Origin: Streptomyces zaomyceticus
GTDB lineage: Bacteria; Actinomycetota; Actinomycetes; Streptomycetales; Streptomycetaceae
DNA length: 64,000 nt
Direction: 5' to 3'
NCBI RefSeq assembly: GCF_014656215.1
Contig: NZ_BNBZ01000028.1
Span: forward strand, 1 to 64,000
Below the pieces are notes generated by a model. It was not told where the DNA came from. It saw only the letters and a list, made by a program, of their open reading frames with translations, and ran no database searches. The translations under genes were made by a program, and so were the position numbers. This document shows positions 27,607 through 36,046 of the stretch, in pieces; the first letter of the stretch is position 1; each line of letters starts with the position of its first letter.

Positions 27607-28932
27607 GTGGCCCCGACTGACGACACCGACGCGACCGACCTGACCGCATCGACCGATTCGACCGGACCGACCGCCTCCCCGGCGTCGTCCGGCAGAGGGG
27701 GCGGCGGCACGCCGGCGCCCCCCGCCGCTCAGGCCTCCGCCGCTCCGGCCGCCCGGATGCCGCGCTGGCTGCCCCGCGCGCTCGTCCTGGCCCTCGCGCT
27801 CTACTCCTGCTTCCTGCTCGGCAGCTGGGCCTTCCACCAGCTCGTCGGCCTCCTCGTCAACATCCTGCTCGCCTTCTTCCTCGCCCTCGCCATCGAACCG
27901 GCGGTCGGGCGCATGGCGGCGCGCGGGATGCGCAGGGGCCTCGCCACCTTCCTCGTCTTCATCGCCGTCCTGATCTTCAGCGTCGGCTTCGTCGTCCTCC
28001 TGGGCTCGATGCTCGCCGGCCAGATCGTCGACATGGTCGAGAACTTCCCCCAGTACCTGGACTCGGTGATCAACTGGATCAACGAGACCTTCGACACGGA
28101 ACTCTCCCGCGTCGAGGTGCAGGACAGCGTCCTGAGCTCCGACTGGCTGCAGAAGTACGTACAGAACAGCGCCTCCGGCGTGCTCGACGTCTCCGCCACC
28201 GTCCTCGGCGGTCTGTTCCGGCTTCTGACGATCTTCCTGTTCTCGTTCTACTTCGCGGCCGACGGGCCCCGGCTGCGGCGCGCGCTCTGCTCCGTCCTGC
28301 CCCCCGCCCGGCAGACCGAGGTGCTGCGCGCCTGGGAGATCGCGGTCGACAAGACCGGCGGCTACCTCTACTCGCGCGGTCTCATGGCCCTCATCTCGGG
28401 TGTCGCGCACTTCGTGCTCTTCGAGATCCTCCATGTGCCCTACGCGCCCGCGCTCGCGGTCTGGGTCGGCCTGGTCTCGCAGTTCATCCCCACCATCGGC
28501 ACCTATCTCGCCGGCGCGCTGCCGATGCTGATCGCCTTCACCGTGAACCCCTGGTACGCGCTGTGGGTGCTCTGCTTCGTCGTGATCTACCAGCAGTTCG
28601 AGAACTACCTGCTCCAGCCGAAGCTCACGTCGAAGACGGTGGACATCCATCCGGCGGTGGCCTTCGGCTCGGTCATCGCGGGGACGGCGCTGCTCGGCGT
28701 CGTCGGCGCGCTGATCGCCATCCCGGCCGTCGCCACCCTCCAGGCCTTCCTCGGCGCCTATGTGAAGCGGTACGACGTGACGGACGACCCGCGGGTGCAC
28801 GGCCACCGGCGGTACGGCGAGGCGGTGGTGGCCCGGCTGCAGAAGGCCCTCCACCACAAGAAGGAGGCCGCCTCGGAGGAGCCCGACGAGGGCTCGGAGC
28901 CGGAGGGCCCCCGGCCGCCCGGGGAGTCCTGA
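27607..28932 (+). CDS. AI-2E family (PerM-like) membrane permease
   Basis: About 441 aa. A Thr/Asp/Pro-rich N-terminal tail of about 55 residues is followed by seven to eight hydrophobic helices. Family features are FFLALAIEPAVGRM early and QFIPTIGTYLAGALPML plus YQQFENYLLQPKLTSKTVDIHP late (about residues 295-355). Members export diverse small molecules or ions, so the name does not prove autoinducer-2 transport. The start is uncertain (GTG 27607 assumed). The C-terminus is a charged cytoplasmic tail. Confidence 0.85.
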   Translation: MAPTDDTDATDLTASTDSTGPTASPASSGRGGGGTPAPPAAQASAAPAARMPRWLPRALVLALALYSCFLLGSWAFHQLVGLLVNILLAFFLALAIEPAVGRMAARGMRRGLATFLVFIAVLIFSVGFVVLLGSMLAGQIVDMVENFPQYLDSVINWINETFDTELSRVEVQDSVLSSDWLQKYVQNSASGVLDVSATVLGGLFRLLTIFLFSFYFAADGPRLRRALCSVLPPARQTEVLRAWEIAVDKTGGYLYSRGLMALISGVAHFVLFEILHVPYAPALAVWVGLVSQFIPTIGTYLAGALPMLIAFTVNPWYALWVLCFVVIYQQFENYLLQPKLTSKTVDIHPAVAFGSVIAGTALLGVVGALIAIPAVATLQAFLGAYVKRYDVTDDPRVHGHRRYGEAVVARLQKALHHKKEAASEEPDEGSEPEGPRPPGES

Positions 28933-28996
28933 ACCGGCGGCGCCGACGCCCGGCGGAGACCGGGCCTCGCTCCGAAGGCCCGCTCAGAGGACCCGC

Positions 28997-29776
28997 TCAG
29001 ACGTACGAAGGTCCTGAGACCCGGTGGCGGAAGGTGTGCCAGATCCACGCCTGGACGGTCACGAGCAGCGGGGTGACGACCAGCAGGGCGGGTACGAGCA
29101 GACCGAGCGTGGCGGGGTCGGCCGTCCGCCCGGCGAGCGGGAGCGCGGTCCCCGCCCAGAGCGGCAGCCCGCCCATCAGGACCGCCGTGAGCGCGAACGG
29201 CTGCCACGGGCGCCCGGCGCGTCCCACGAGCCGGCGGGCCCGCTCGTAGGGGAGTCCGGTGAGCCGGAGCGTGGCGAACCCCAGTCCGTGCGCGCAGAAC
29301 AGCGCGGCCACGGCGAGCGCGGTCAGGACGCTCGTGAGACCGGTCGCCGGGGTGTACGGCCGTCCGGTCAGCAGGGCCGCGAGCAGCCACCCCCAGGACA
29401 GCGCGACGGTCCAGCTTCCGCAGGTGACGGCCGCGTCGCAGCCGGCGCGCCAGCGGGGGCCCGGACCGCGGCCGCGTGACCAGAGCCCGGCGTCCCGGAC
29501 GATCCAGCCGGTCAGCAGCGCCACGAGGACCGGGAACTGGTCGCTCAGGAGCTCCCCTTCGAGGGCGGGGAAGCAGCCGACGAGGACCCCGACGGTGGCG
29601 ACGAGCCAGACCTCGTTGCCCAGGAAGAAGGGGGCGAAGGAGGTGAGGACGAGGCGCCGCTCGGGGTCGCTCCGGCCCAGCCAGGGCGTGAGCATGCCGG
29701 TGCCGATGTCCGCCCCCGCGAGGACGAACCAGCCTGCCGCGAAGAAGGCGAGCAGGGCGATGGCCAGGGTCTCCAC
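28997..29776 (-). CDS. cydB: Cytochrome bd oxidase subunit II-like protein, short form
   Basis: 259 aa with about seven hydrophobic helices. The N-terminus GWFVLAGADIGTGM and FLGNEVWLVATVGVLVG are the CydB family blocks. It is shorter than the usual 330-380 aa. The GTG start has GAGGAG 6 nt upstream. It follows cydA on the same strand after a 168-bp low-complexity spacer. No cydCD heme/thiol exporter genes are nearby. It could be a compact CioB-like subunit or a diverged copy. Confidence 0.82.
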   Translation of the reverse strand: METLAIALLAFFAAGWFVLAGADIGTGMLTPWLGRSDPERRLVLTSFAPFFLGNEVWLVATVGVLVGCFPALEGELLSDQFPVLVALLTGWIVRDAGLWSRGRGPGPRWRAGCDAAVTCGSWTVALSWGWLLAALLTGRPYTPATGLTSVLTALAVAALFCAHGLGFATLRLTGLPYERARRLVGRAGRPWQPFALTAVLMGGLPLWAGTALPLAGRTADPATLGLLVPALLVVTPLLVTVQAWIWHTFRHRVSGPSYV

Positions 29777-29944
29777 GGGGGGCTCCTCGGGCTTTTCTCG
29801 GTGGTGCGGGCGGAAGGGCGCTCGGCGTCGGGTGGGCTTCCGAGTACGGCGGGTCGGGTGTGCGGGGGGTGGGCGGCGCGAGGTGGGCTCGGGTGTGCGG
29901 TGGGCGGCGTGCGTTGGGGTCGGGTGTGCGGCGTGCGGTGGGGG
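29777..29944 (-). repeat. G/T-rich low-complexity spacer between cydA and cydB
   Basis: The top strand is almost entirely G and T with few A, and CGGGTGTGCGG recurs three times at about 31-35 bp intervals (from about 29855, 29890 and 29921). No coding or hairpin signal is seen. On the mRNA (minus) strand it is C/A-rich and probably unstructured. Confidence 0.65.
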
Positions 29945-31243
29945 TCAGTAGCGGGGGGCCGGGAGGGTGTCCGCCGGGTCGGGTGCCGTGTCCCGCGCCT
30001 CGGCGGGGCGGTCGTCGTGGCCGAGGCCCGACTCCACCGGGCCCCGGCGGGCGTGCCGGGTGAGAAGCCAGGCGTTGAGGACGGCGAGCAGGACGAAGAC
30101 CGTGGTGAAGACGGTGAGCGAGAGACGCATCGTGCCGGGGGAGAGGTCCGAGACCGCGTCCTCCGTCCTCAGCAGCCCGTAGACGACCCAGGGCTGCCGT
30201 CCGGACTCCCGGAAGACCCAGCCGCTGATCATCGCGATGTACGGCAGGGGCACGGCCGCCATCAGCACGAGGTGCCACAACCGGAACCGGAAGACGGCCT
30301 TTTTGAAGGCGGCCAGGATCACCCCGGCGAAGCACAGGTACATCATCAGCGCGAAGCTGATCAGCATCAGCAGCGCACCGCCCCGGGTCCAGGCCTCCGA
30401 GGGCACGTAGTCGCCGGGGCCGAAGCGCTCCGTCAGCTCCGCCTGGACCCGCGCGATCTCGGCCGCCTTCCCGCTGAACACGGCCGACTTCATCGGCTGG
30501 AAGCTGTCGAGGACGGCGAACTGCACACCGCCGAACACGGCGGCCGCCATCAGCGCGGGCGCCGAGAGGAACACCCCGATCCGCAGGCTCCGGCCGAAGA
30601 ACTCCCACTCCGGGCTGCGCCGGAACAGGTGGTAGGCGCTGACCCCGGCCATGAAGAAGCCGGCCGTCAGCAGCGCCCCGGCGACGATGTGGCCGAAGGC
30701 GAGCAGCGCGGAGGGGTTGGTCAGGACCGCGATCGGGTCGTCGAGGACGAGCTCGCCGTTCTCGGAGCCGTATCCCACGGGGTGGTTGAGGAAGCCGTTG
30801 GAGACGAGGATCCAGTACGCCGACAGGTAGGCGGTCAGGACGACGATCCAGATCGCGGCCAGATGGGCCCAGCGGTTGAGCCGGTTCCAGCCGAAGATCC
30901 ACAGTCCGAGGAAGGTCGACTCGACGAAGAACGCCACGATCGTCTCGACGGCGAGCGAGGCCCCGAGGACGTTGCCCGCCTCGTGGGTGAGCCCGCTCCA
31001 CGCCATGCCGAACTGGAACTCCATCACGAGGCCCGTGACGATGCCGACCGCGTAGTTGATCACGTACAGCTGGCCCCAGAAACGCACCATGCGCGCGTCC
31101 AGCGGCTTCCGGCCGAACGTCGCCTTGGTCTGGAGCACGGCCACGACGGTGGCGAGCCCCAGGGTGAGGGCGACGAAGAGGAAGTGGCCGCCCGCGGTGA
31201 GGGCGAACTGAAGCCGCGCGAGATCGAGTACGTCCTGGTTCAC
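29945..31243 (-). CDS. cydA: Cytochrome bd ubiquinol/menaquinol oxidase subunit I
   Basis: 432-aa haem subunit of a bd-type terminal oxidase. His20 in the N-terminal GGHFLFVALTLG is the expected high-spin haem ligand, and a second His lies in AFGHIVAGALLTAG. The block GWVFRESGRQPWVVYGLLRT is the diagnostic CydA signature. The quinol-binding Q-loop is short. The GTG start 31243 lacks a clear ribosome site. With the short cydB this may form a compact, CIO-like oxidase used at low oxygen or when aa3 is inhibited (inference). Confidence 0.92.
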   Translation of the reverse strand: MNQDVLDLARLQFALTAGGHFLFVALTLGLATVVAVLQTKATFGRKPLDARMVRFWGQLYVINYAVGIVTGLVMEFQFGMAWSGLTHEAGNVLGASLAVETIVAFFVESTFLGLWIFGWNRLNRWAHLAAIWIVVLTAYLSAYWILVSNGFLNHPVGYGSENGELVLDDPIAVLTNPSALLAFGHIVAGALLTAGFFMAGVSAYHLFRRSPEWEFFGRSLRIGVFLSAPALMAAAVFGGVQFAVLDSFQPMKSAVFSGKAAEIARVQAELTERFGPGDYVPSEAWTRGGALLMLISFALMMYLCFAGVILAAFKKAVFRFRLWHLVLMAAVPLPYIAMISGWVFRESGRQPWVVYGLLRTEDAVSDLSPGTMRLSLTVFTTVFVLLAVLNAWLLTRHARRGPVESGLGHDDRPAEARDTAPDPADTLPAPRY

Positions 31244-31361
31244 CCGATCAGCGTCGGCGTACGGTCAGGGGTCCGGCGTCACCCCCGGGTGGACACCGGT
31301 CGTACCCCGGCGGTTGCGCCGGTCCACGCGCGCGTACCCCGTGGGTTGTGCCGTCCGGCCC

Positions 31362-31379
31362 CCGTCCCCTAGGGGACGG
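31362..31379 (-). terminator. Palindromic hairpin after the response-regulator gene
   Basis: CCGTCCCCTAGGGGACGG is a perfect 18-bp palindrome lying 26 bp beyond the response-regulator stop and upstream of cydA. It could terminate the two-component operon or act as an operator for cydA. Confidence 0.55.
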
Positions 31380-31404
31380 TCCCGGGCACCGGGCCTCGGG
31401 GGCG

Positions 31405-32073
31405 TCAGGCCAGCCAGCCGGGCGTGATCATTCCGGACTCGTACGCCAGGATCACCAGCTGGGCCCGGTCCCGTACGGCCAGTTTGGTCATGATCCGGCT
31501 GACATGGGTCTTCGCCGTCGCGGGGGAGAGGACGAGACGGCCGGCGATCTCGTCGTTGGAGAGCCCCGCCCCCACCAGGCCGAGGACCTCGCGCTCCCGT
31601 TCGGTGAGGGCGTTCAGCCGGGGGCTCGGATCCGGCTGCCGGTCGGCCCGTCCCGCGAACTCGGCGATCAGACGGCGGGTCACCGCCGGGGCGATCAGGG
31701 CGTCGCCGCGCGCCACGACCCTTACCGCGTGCAGCAGTTCCATCGGCTCGGTGTCCTTCACGAGGAAGCCCGACGCGCCCGAACGCAGCGCCCCGTACAC
31801 ATGGTCGTCGGCGTCGAAGGTGGTGAGGATGACCACCCGCACCCCTTCGAGCCGCTCGTCGGCGGTGATGCGGCGGGTGGCTTCGAGACCGTCGAGCACC
31901 GGCATGCGGATGTCCATCAGGACGACGTCCGGGCGCAGTTCGCGGGCGAGCCCGATCGCCTGTTCCCCGTCCCCTGCCTCTCCGACGACCTCGATGTCCT
32001 CCTCGTCGGAGAGGATCGAACGGAAGCCGGCCCGGACCAGGGTCTGGTCGTCGGCGAGCACGACGCGGATCAT
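31405..32073 (-). CDS. NarL/LuxR-type response regulator
   Basis: 222 aa. The receiver domain has D8-D9 and phosphorylation site D54 (VVLMDIRMPVLDG), with the conserved Lys in FLVKDTEP. The C-terminal LuxR HTH (about 153-215) reads LTEREREVLGLVGAGLSNDEIA. Its ATG overlaps the kinase stop (ATGA), so the pair is coupled. Targets are unknown. The adjacent cydAB on the same strand is an obvious candidate, but this is position-based inference. Confidence 0.93.
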   Translation of the reverse strand: MIRVVLADDQTLVRAGFRSILSDEEDIEVVGEAGDGEQAIGLARELRPDVVLMDIRMPVLDGLEATRRITADERLEGVRVVILTTFDADDHVYGALRSGASGFLVKDTEPMELLHAVRVVARGDALIAPAVTRRLIAEFAGRADRQPDPSPRLNALTEREREVLGLVGAGLSNDEIAGRLVLSPATAKTHVSRIMTKLAVRDRAQLVILAYESGMITPGWLA

Positions 32074-33371
32074 CGGGGGTCCCTCTCGGACGGGGTGGTG
32101 GGCGTGGGTGGGGTGGGCGCCGTGGGTGTGGTGGATGTGGTGGGTGCGGTGGATGTGGCGGGTGTGGACGTGCGCGGTTCCGGGAGCGGCAGCCGGGCGT
32201 CCACCAGGAAACCGCCGGCCTCACCATTCTCGGCGGTCAGCTCACCGCCGAAGGCGCGTGCCCGCTCCGCCATGCCCCGGATACCGCTGCCCGGCGGCCG
32301 GCCCTCCGGAGCGCCCCCGCCGTCGTCCGCGATCACCAGCCGCACCGCGTCCGTGCCCCAGTCGAGGGAGACGCGGACCGTCCGCGCGCCCGAATGGCGG
32401 GTCACGTTCGTCAACGCCTCCTGGACGATCCGGTACGCGGCGAGGTCCACGGGAGGCGGCAGCGGCACGGGAGTGCCCGACGTCTCCGTTCGTACGTCGA
32501 GACCGGCGCTCCGGGCGCGATCGACGAGATCGCCGAGGAGCGCGAGACCGGAGGGGGACGGGGCGGTCGGCGTGGGCTCGTCGGCGCTCCGCAGGACCCC
32601 GAGGGTCGCCCGCAGCTCGCGCAGCGCGTCCTTGCTGGTGGCCTTCACCGCCTCCAGCGCCTCGGTGGCCGTGACGAGCCCGGCCTCGGGGGCGGGCCCC
32701 TTCCCGAGTCGGTGCAGGGCGGCGCCGGACTGGACGTTGATCAGGGAGATGCTGTGGCCGAGGACGTCGTGCACCTCACGGGCGATCCGCAGCCGCTCCT
32801 CGGTGGCGCTCTGACGGGCGCGGGCCTCCTGCTCCCGTTCGGCGGCGAGCGCCCGCTGCTCCACCTCGTGGAGGTAGGCGATCCGGGTGCGCTGGGCCCG
32901 GCCCACCGCGACGAGGCTGATCAGCCACCCGGCCAGCATCACGAGCGAGGTGTCGTCGATCTGCCGGTGCCCCGGCCGCTGCCGGAACTCGCCGAACCCG
33001 ACCGCGAGCAGGGTGACAGAGGCGAGGGCGACGGAGGCGGCGAAGCGGCCCTCGGCGGCGGTCGTGTACAGCGCGAGCGCGAAAGCGATCATGAGCGGGC
33101 CGTCCTGGGAGGACAGCGGGTAGTAGACGACGCAGGCCAGCAGCGTGACGACGGCGACGGCGACCGGCTGGCGCCGCCGGAAGTACAGCGCCCCGCACCC
33201 GACCAGGATGAGCGCCCAGCCGATCACCGTACGGGCGACGGGCTCGGTCGCGTACCGCGCGGAGACGAGTGTCCAGACGGCGACGACGACCAGGACGACA
33301 CCCGCCACGAGAGCGTCGGAGGCCCGCGACGACAGACGCCCGCCGCCGGGGGAACGGAGGGGGAGGGACAT
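32070..33371 (-). CDS. NarL-system sensor histidine kinase (HisKA_3)
   Basis: 433 aa. About five hydrophobic helices occupy residues 18-150. A short coiled coil leads to the HisKA_3 dimerisation domain with phospho-acceptor His in REVHDVLGHSISLINVQ, then HATPase_c (IVQEALTNVTRHSGA, then GSGIRGMAERA). The C-terminus is a Pro/Thr-rich tail with TTP/TPT repeats. ATG 33371 is supported by TATCCT (33384-33379, minus strand) 7 nt upstream, suggesting a leaderless mRNA. It is coupled to the response regulator. Confidence 0.93.
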   Translation of the reverse strand: MSLPLRSPGGGRLSSRASDALVAGVVLVVVAVWTLVSARYATEPVARTVIGWALILVGCGALYFRRRQPVAVAVVTLLACVVYYPLSSQDGPLMIAFALALYTTAAEGRFAASVALASVTLLAVGFGEFRQRPGHRQIDDTSLVMLAGWLISLVAVGRAQRTRIAYLHEVEQRALAAEREQEARARQSATEERLRIAREVHDVLGHSISLINVQSGAALHRLGKGPAPEAGLVTATEALEAVKATSKDALRELRATLGVLRSADEPTPTAPSPSGLALLGDLVDRARSAGLDVRTETSGTPVPLPPPVDLAAYRIVQEALTNVTRHSGARTVRVSLDWGTDAVRLVIADDGGGAPEGRPPGSGIRGMAERARAFGGELTAENGEAGGFLVDARLPLPEPRTSTPATSTAPTTSTTPTAPTPPTPTTPSERDPR

Positions 33372-33378
33372 GCGTCGA

Positions 33379-33384
33379 AGGATA
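33379..33384 (-). promoter_or_regulatory. Putative -10 of a leaderless kinase promoter
   Basis: TATCCT on the minus strand lies 7 nt before the kinase ATG, with no Shine-Dalgarno sequence between them. Further upstream (33470-33530) the phrase CCTCGTACGG recurs three times. Inferred from spacing. Confidence 0.45.
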
Positions 33385-33570
33385 GGCGGGGGACGGCGAC
33401 GGGGTGTGCGTGTGGCCTCGTGGGGCGGCGGGGGTGAGCGCGGGGGCAGGGGTCGCGGTCCCGCGGGCGGGTCGTCCTCGTACGGCCGGGGTCGCCCTCG
33501 TACGGTCGGGTCGTCCTCGTACGGCTTGGGTGGGTGGGAACGTCGGATCGGGCGGCCTCGGGGGGCTTCG

Positions 33571-33981
33571 ATGATGTACGGGTACTCGGACGAGTGGTGG
33601 GTCCTGCTGTTCGTGCCGGTGGTCCTGTGGGTGCCGTTCGGGCCCTTCCTCATGGCGGGCATGGGGGTGTGGTGTGCCCGGCGGCCCGGGCGGTGGCCGC
33701 GGCTCTGGTCCGTGCTGCTGCCGCTGGTGCCGGTCGCGGTCTCCGCCGTCGCCATGACCATGCCCCTGGAGAGCTGGGACCAGTCCGGCCACACCGAGGA
33801 CCTCCTGGGCTATGTCCTCGTGTACGTGCTGGGCATCACCGTGCTGCCGTGGGTGCTCGGATACGGCATCACGAGGGCGGTGCGGGCGGTGAGGGGCCGT
33901 CGGGAGCCGGAGTCGGAGACCCGTGCGGAGCCGGGGCCGGGGCCGGGGCCGGAGGGGGAGCGGGGCCCCACGGAGCCGTAG
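33571..33981 (+). CDS. Small integral membrane protein, unknown function
   Basis: 136 aa with about three hydrophobic helices (about residues 9-33, 45-63, 77-103) followed by a charged Glu/Pro/Gly tail (GPGPGPEGE). I do not recognise a domain. It is divergent from the histidine kinase, so it may share its regulation. The start is taken at the first ATG of tandem ATGATG, with weak ribosome-site support. Confidence 0.6.
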   Translation: MMYGYSDEWWVLLFVPVVLWVPFGPFLMAGMGVWCARRPGRWPRLWSVLLPLVPVAVSAVAMTMPLESWDQSGHTEDLLGYVLVYVLGITVLPWVLGYGITRAVRAVRGRREPESETRAEPGPGPGPEGERGPTEP

Positions 33982-34052
33982 CGCGCTTATGTACGCGTGC
34001 TGCGGGCCCCTTCGGCGACCTTCGGTGCGTGCGCCCCTGCCGCGACCCTCTT

Positions 34053-34100
34053 GTCAACCAAGGTTGACGAGAGGGTGAGTGTCAACGTAAGTTGACACCA
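34053..34100 (+). promoter_or_regulatory. Double palindromic operator over a leaderless promoter
   Basis: Two 16-bp inverted repeats of form GTCAAC-N4-GTTGAC lie at 34053-34068 (inner bases CAAG) and 34081-34096 (inner GTAA), 28 bp centre to centre. TTGACG (34064-34069) overlaps the first and TAAGTT (34088-34093) is inside the second, separated by 18 bp. ATG 34100 follows 6 nt after the -10. Occupied sites would block RNA polymerase, so autoregulation by the first gene is likely. Confidence 0.75.
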
Positions 34101-34309
34101 TGAGCGATGCGACCGATCTCGCCGTGCGGGCGGGTGACCGCGACCCCCGAATCGGGCTGCGGGCCGTTTCCGCCCTGAGGCGACTGCTGGAACAGCTGGA
34201 AGCCGTCCAGGTGCGCAGTGCGCGCAACCAGGGGTGGTCGTGGCAGGAGATCGCGACCGAACTGGGAGTCAGCCGTCAGGCCGTCCACAAGAAGTACGGG
34301 AGGCAGTGA
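34100..34309 (+). CDS. Small helix-turn-helix DNA-binding protein
   Basis: 69 aa. A helical N-terminal half (RAVSALRRLLEQLEAVQV) is followed by a C-terminal HTH, GWSWQEIATELGVSRQAVHKKYG. The stop overlaps the start of the Clp_N gene (TGATG), so they form one operon. Two palindromes directly over the promoter suggest that it represses its own operon. This HTH plus Clp N-domain pairing occurs in other streptomycetes (recalled). The inducing signal is unknown. Confidence 0.85.
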   Translation: MSDATDLAVRAGDRDPRIGLRAVSALRRLLEQLEAVQVRSARNQGWSWQEIATELGVSRQAVHKKYGRQ

Positions 34310-34863
34310 TGTTCGAGCGGTTCACGAAATCCGCACGCGCCGTGGTGAAGGGGGCGGTCGAGCACGCCGAGCGGGGCTGCGCGACGGCCGTCACCGAGGA
34401 GCATCTGCTCCTGGCCCTGCTCGACCGGGAGGAGAGCCGGGCGGCGGAGGCGCTGCGCACGCTCTGTCCGACCGAACGTCGCCCCTCCCTGGCCGCGGAC
34501 CTGGCGGACGCCCGGCGCCGGGCGGGGCTGTCCCGGGCGGACGCGGAGGCCCTGGCGGACCTCGGCATCGACGTCGGCGCGATCGTGGCACGGGTGGAGG
34601 AGACGCACGGCGCGGGCGCGCTCGCGGGCGACCGCAGGGACACCGGGCGGCGCTCGGGCCGCCGGCCCTTCTCGCGGGAGGCCAAGGGCATCCTGGAGAA
34701 GTCGCTCCGGATGGCGCTGGCCCGCAAGGACCGGGAGATCGGCGACGAGCACATCCTCCTGGCGCTCACCAGCACCGGCGGGGTCGTCGCGGAGGTGCTG
34801 GCCGACCACGGCGTCTCGTACGCCTCGGTCGACACCGCACTCTCCGGCGCGCCGACCGGCTGA
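34309..34863 (+). CDS. Clp N-domain (ClpC-N-like) protein without ATPase
   Basis: 184 aa. Two Clp repeat-like halves are visible: residues 1-75 (FTKSARAVVKGAVEHAERGCATAV, TEEHLLLALLDR) and 115-180 (FSREAKGILEKSLRMALARK, GDEHILLALTS). No Walker motifs or AAA modules follow, so it is not a ClpC chaperone but resembles the substrate/adaptor-binding N-domain alone. GGGAGG precedes the ATG. It is coupled to the HTH gene, and may act as a stress sensor or adaptor (inference). Confidence 0.88.
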   Translation: MFERFTKSARAVVKGAVEHAERGCATAVTEEHLLLALLDREESRAAEALRTLCPTERRPSLAADLADARRRAGLSRADAEALADLGIDVGAIVARVEETHGAGALAGDRRDTGRRSGRRPFSREAKGILEKSLRMALARKDREIGDEHILLALTSTGGVVAEVLADHGVSYASVDTALSGAPTG

Positions 34864-35043
34864 CTCCACCCCGCTCGCTCTCCTTGGCCTTTCCGGTCGA
34901 CTGCGGTCCACGCGTACGCCCGCGAGCACCGGCTCCTGCCGGGGCCGGCCCCTGATCTCGGTGTCGGCCGGATCGACCGCTGCACCCGCCAGGACTGAGT
35001 GGCCGCGAACCGCCTTCCGCCGATCCCGGGAAGGTGCCCGGCG

Positions 35044-35733
35044 TCACGCCTTCGTGCGTGGCTGGTGTGCGGTGAGCTCCGCCTTCTCCAGCCAGTCGAG
35101 GTACCAGCGGGCGAAGGTGACCGGTGTCCCCGTGTCATCGAGGAGCGGGGCGAGGTCGGTGTCGTCCACCCGGCAGTCGGACCAGACCGTGCCGCGGTGG
35201 GCACCGCTGATGATCAGCCACTCCCGCTGGGCGCAGCCGAGGTGGGAGATGACGATGGCACCGGCGGTGCGCTCGGGGGCGAACATCAGGGCTCCCCAGC
35301 GTTCGTCCCATGCTTCGGCGGCGTCGTCGAAGTCCTCGATCTCGTCGAAGTCCTCTTCTTCGGGGCGTTCGGCGAGAAGCGCGTCGAGGACTTCGGGGTC
35401 CGGGCCGTGCTCGGGGAAGGGGCGGGCGAGCATGGTCGGGTCGGCCAGGTCGGCCCCGTCCCCTTCCCAGCGCCAGCGGCCCTGTACGCGGCGCACGGGG
35501 AAGACGCCGTAGGCGGGACCCGCGCCGCCGGCGCCCACGCGGGTGAGGAAGTTCCGGTAGTCCTCCGGCAGCCTCACGCCCAGCTGCGCTTCGAGCTCGG
35601 CGAGCCCGTCATCGGACAGCGGGTCCTCCAGGGCCCACCTGTGCCCGTGCGAGCCGAACACCTGGTCGCTCGACGGCCGGGTACCCAGCTCGGCCAGGCG
35701 CCGGCGAACACCGCTCCACTGCTGCTCAAACAT
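35044..35733 (-). CDS. SMI1/KNR4 (SUKH) family protein
   Basis: 229 aa. The SUKH core is visible around residues 35-100: LSDDGLAELEAQLGVRLPEDYRNFLTRVGAGG. An acidic stretch (EEEDFDEIEDFDD) lies mid-protein and a second block has GALMFAPERTAGAIVISHLG. SUKH proteins often give immunity against polymorphic or contact-dependent toxins, but no toxin gene is next to it. It is divergent from recA across a 313-bp region. Confidence 0.8.
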   Translation of the reverse strand: MFEQQWSGVRRRLAELGTRPSSDQVFGSHGHRWALEDPLSDDGLAELEAQLGVRLPEDYRNFLTRVGAGGAGPAYGVFPVRRVQGRWRWEGDGADLADPTMLARPFPEHGPDPEVLDALLAERPEEEDFDEIEDFDDAAEAWDERWGALMFAPERTAGAIVISHLGCAQREWLIISGAHRGTVWSDCRVDDTDLAPLLDDTGTPVTFARWYLDWLEKAELTAHQPRTKA

Positions 35734-36046
35734 GCGCCGACGGTACGCGGAGCCTGTGACAGCGGAGGCCGCCGGGGAAGGAACGGCCTACCGGCGCGCT
35801 CGCCCGTCGATCGAGGCGTTCGGTCGTTGGTCCGTCACGTTCGGTGACGATGTCGCCCTGTGTCGGCGGCGTGGTGCGCTTGACACTGAAATCGAACATC
35901 CATTCTCATGGAAGCCCGGCCCTTGGAATCTCGGGGTTGTCGCCGAGTTGTCCACAGGCCGGAGGGGACGTCGGGGCCCATTGTCAGTGGCAGGGGTTAG
36001 CGTCTTTCACATGAAGCGATCGACTCAAGCAAACCGGGTGGAACCC
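35734..36046 (+). promoter_or_regulatory. recA upstream region
   Basis: No gene is seen in this 313-bp region between the SUKH gene and recA. TTGACA (35880-35885) is a possible -35. GAACATCCATTC (35894-35905) resembles the actinobacterial LexA/SOS box (GAAC-N4-GTTC) and sits between it and the coding region. The same GAACATCCATTC element has been described upstream of Streptomyces recA (recalled). Confidence 0.65.
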
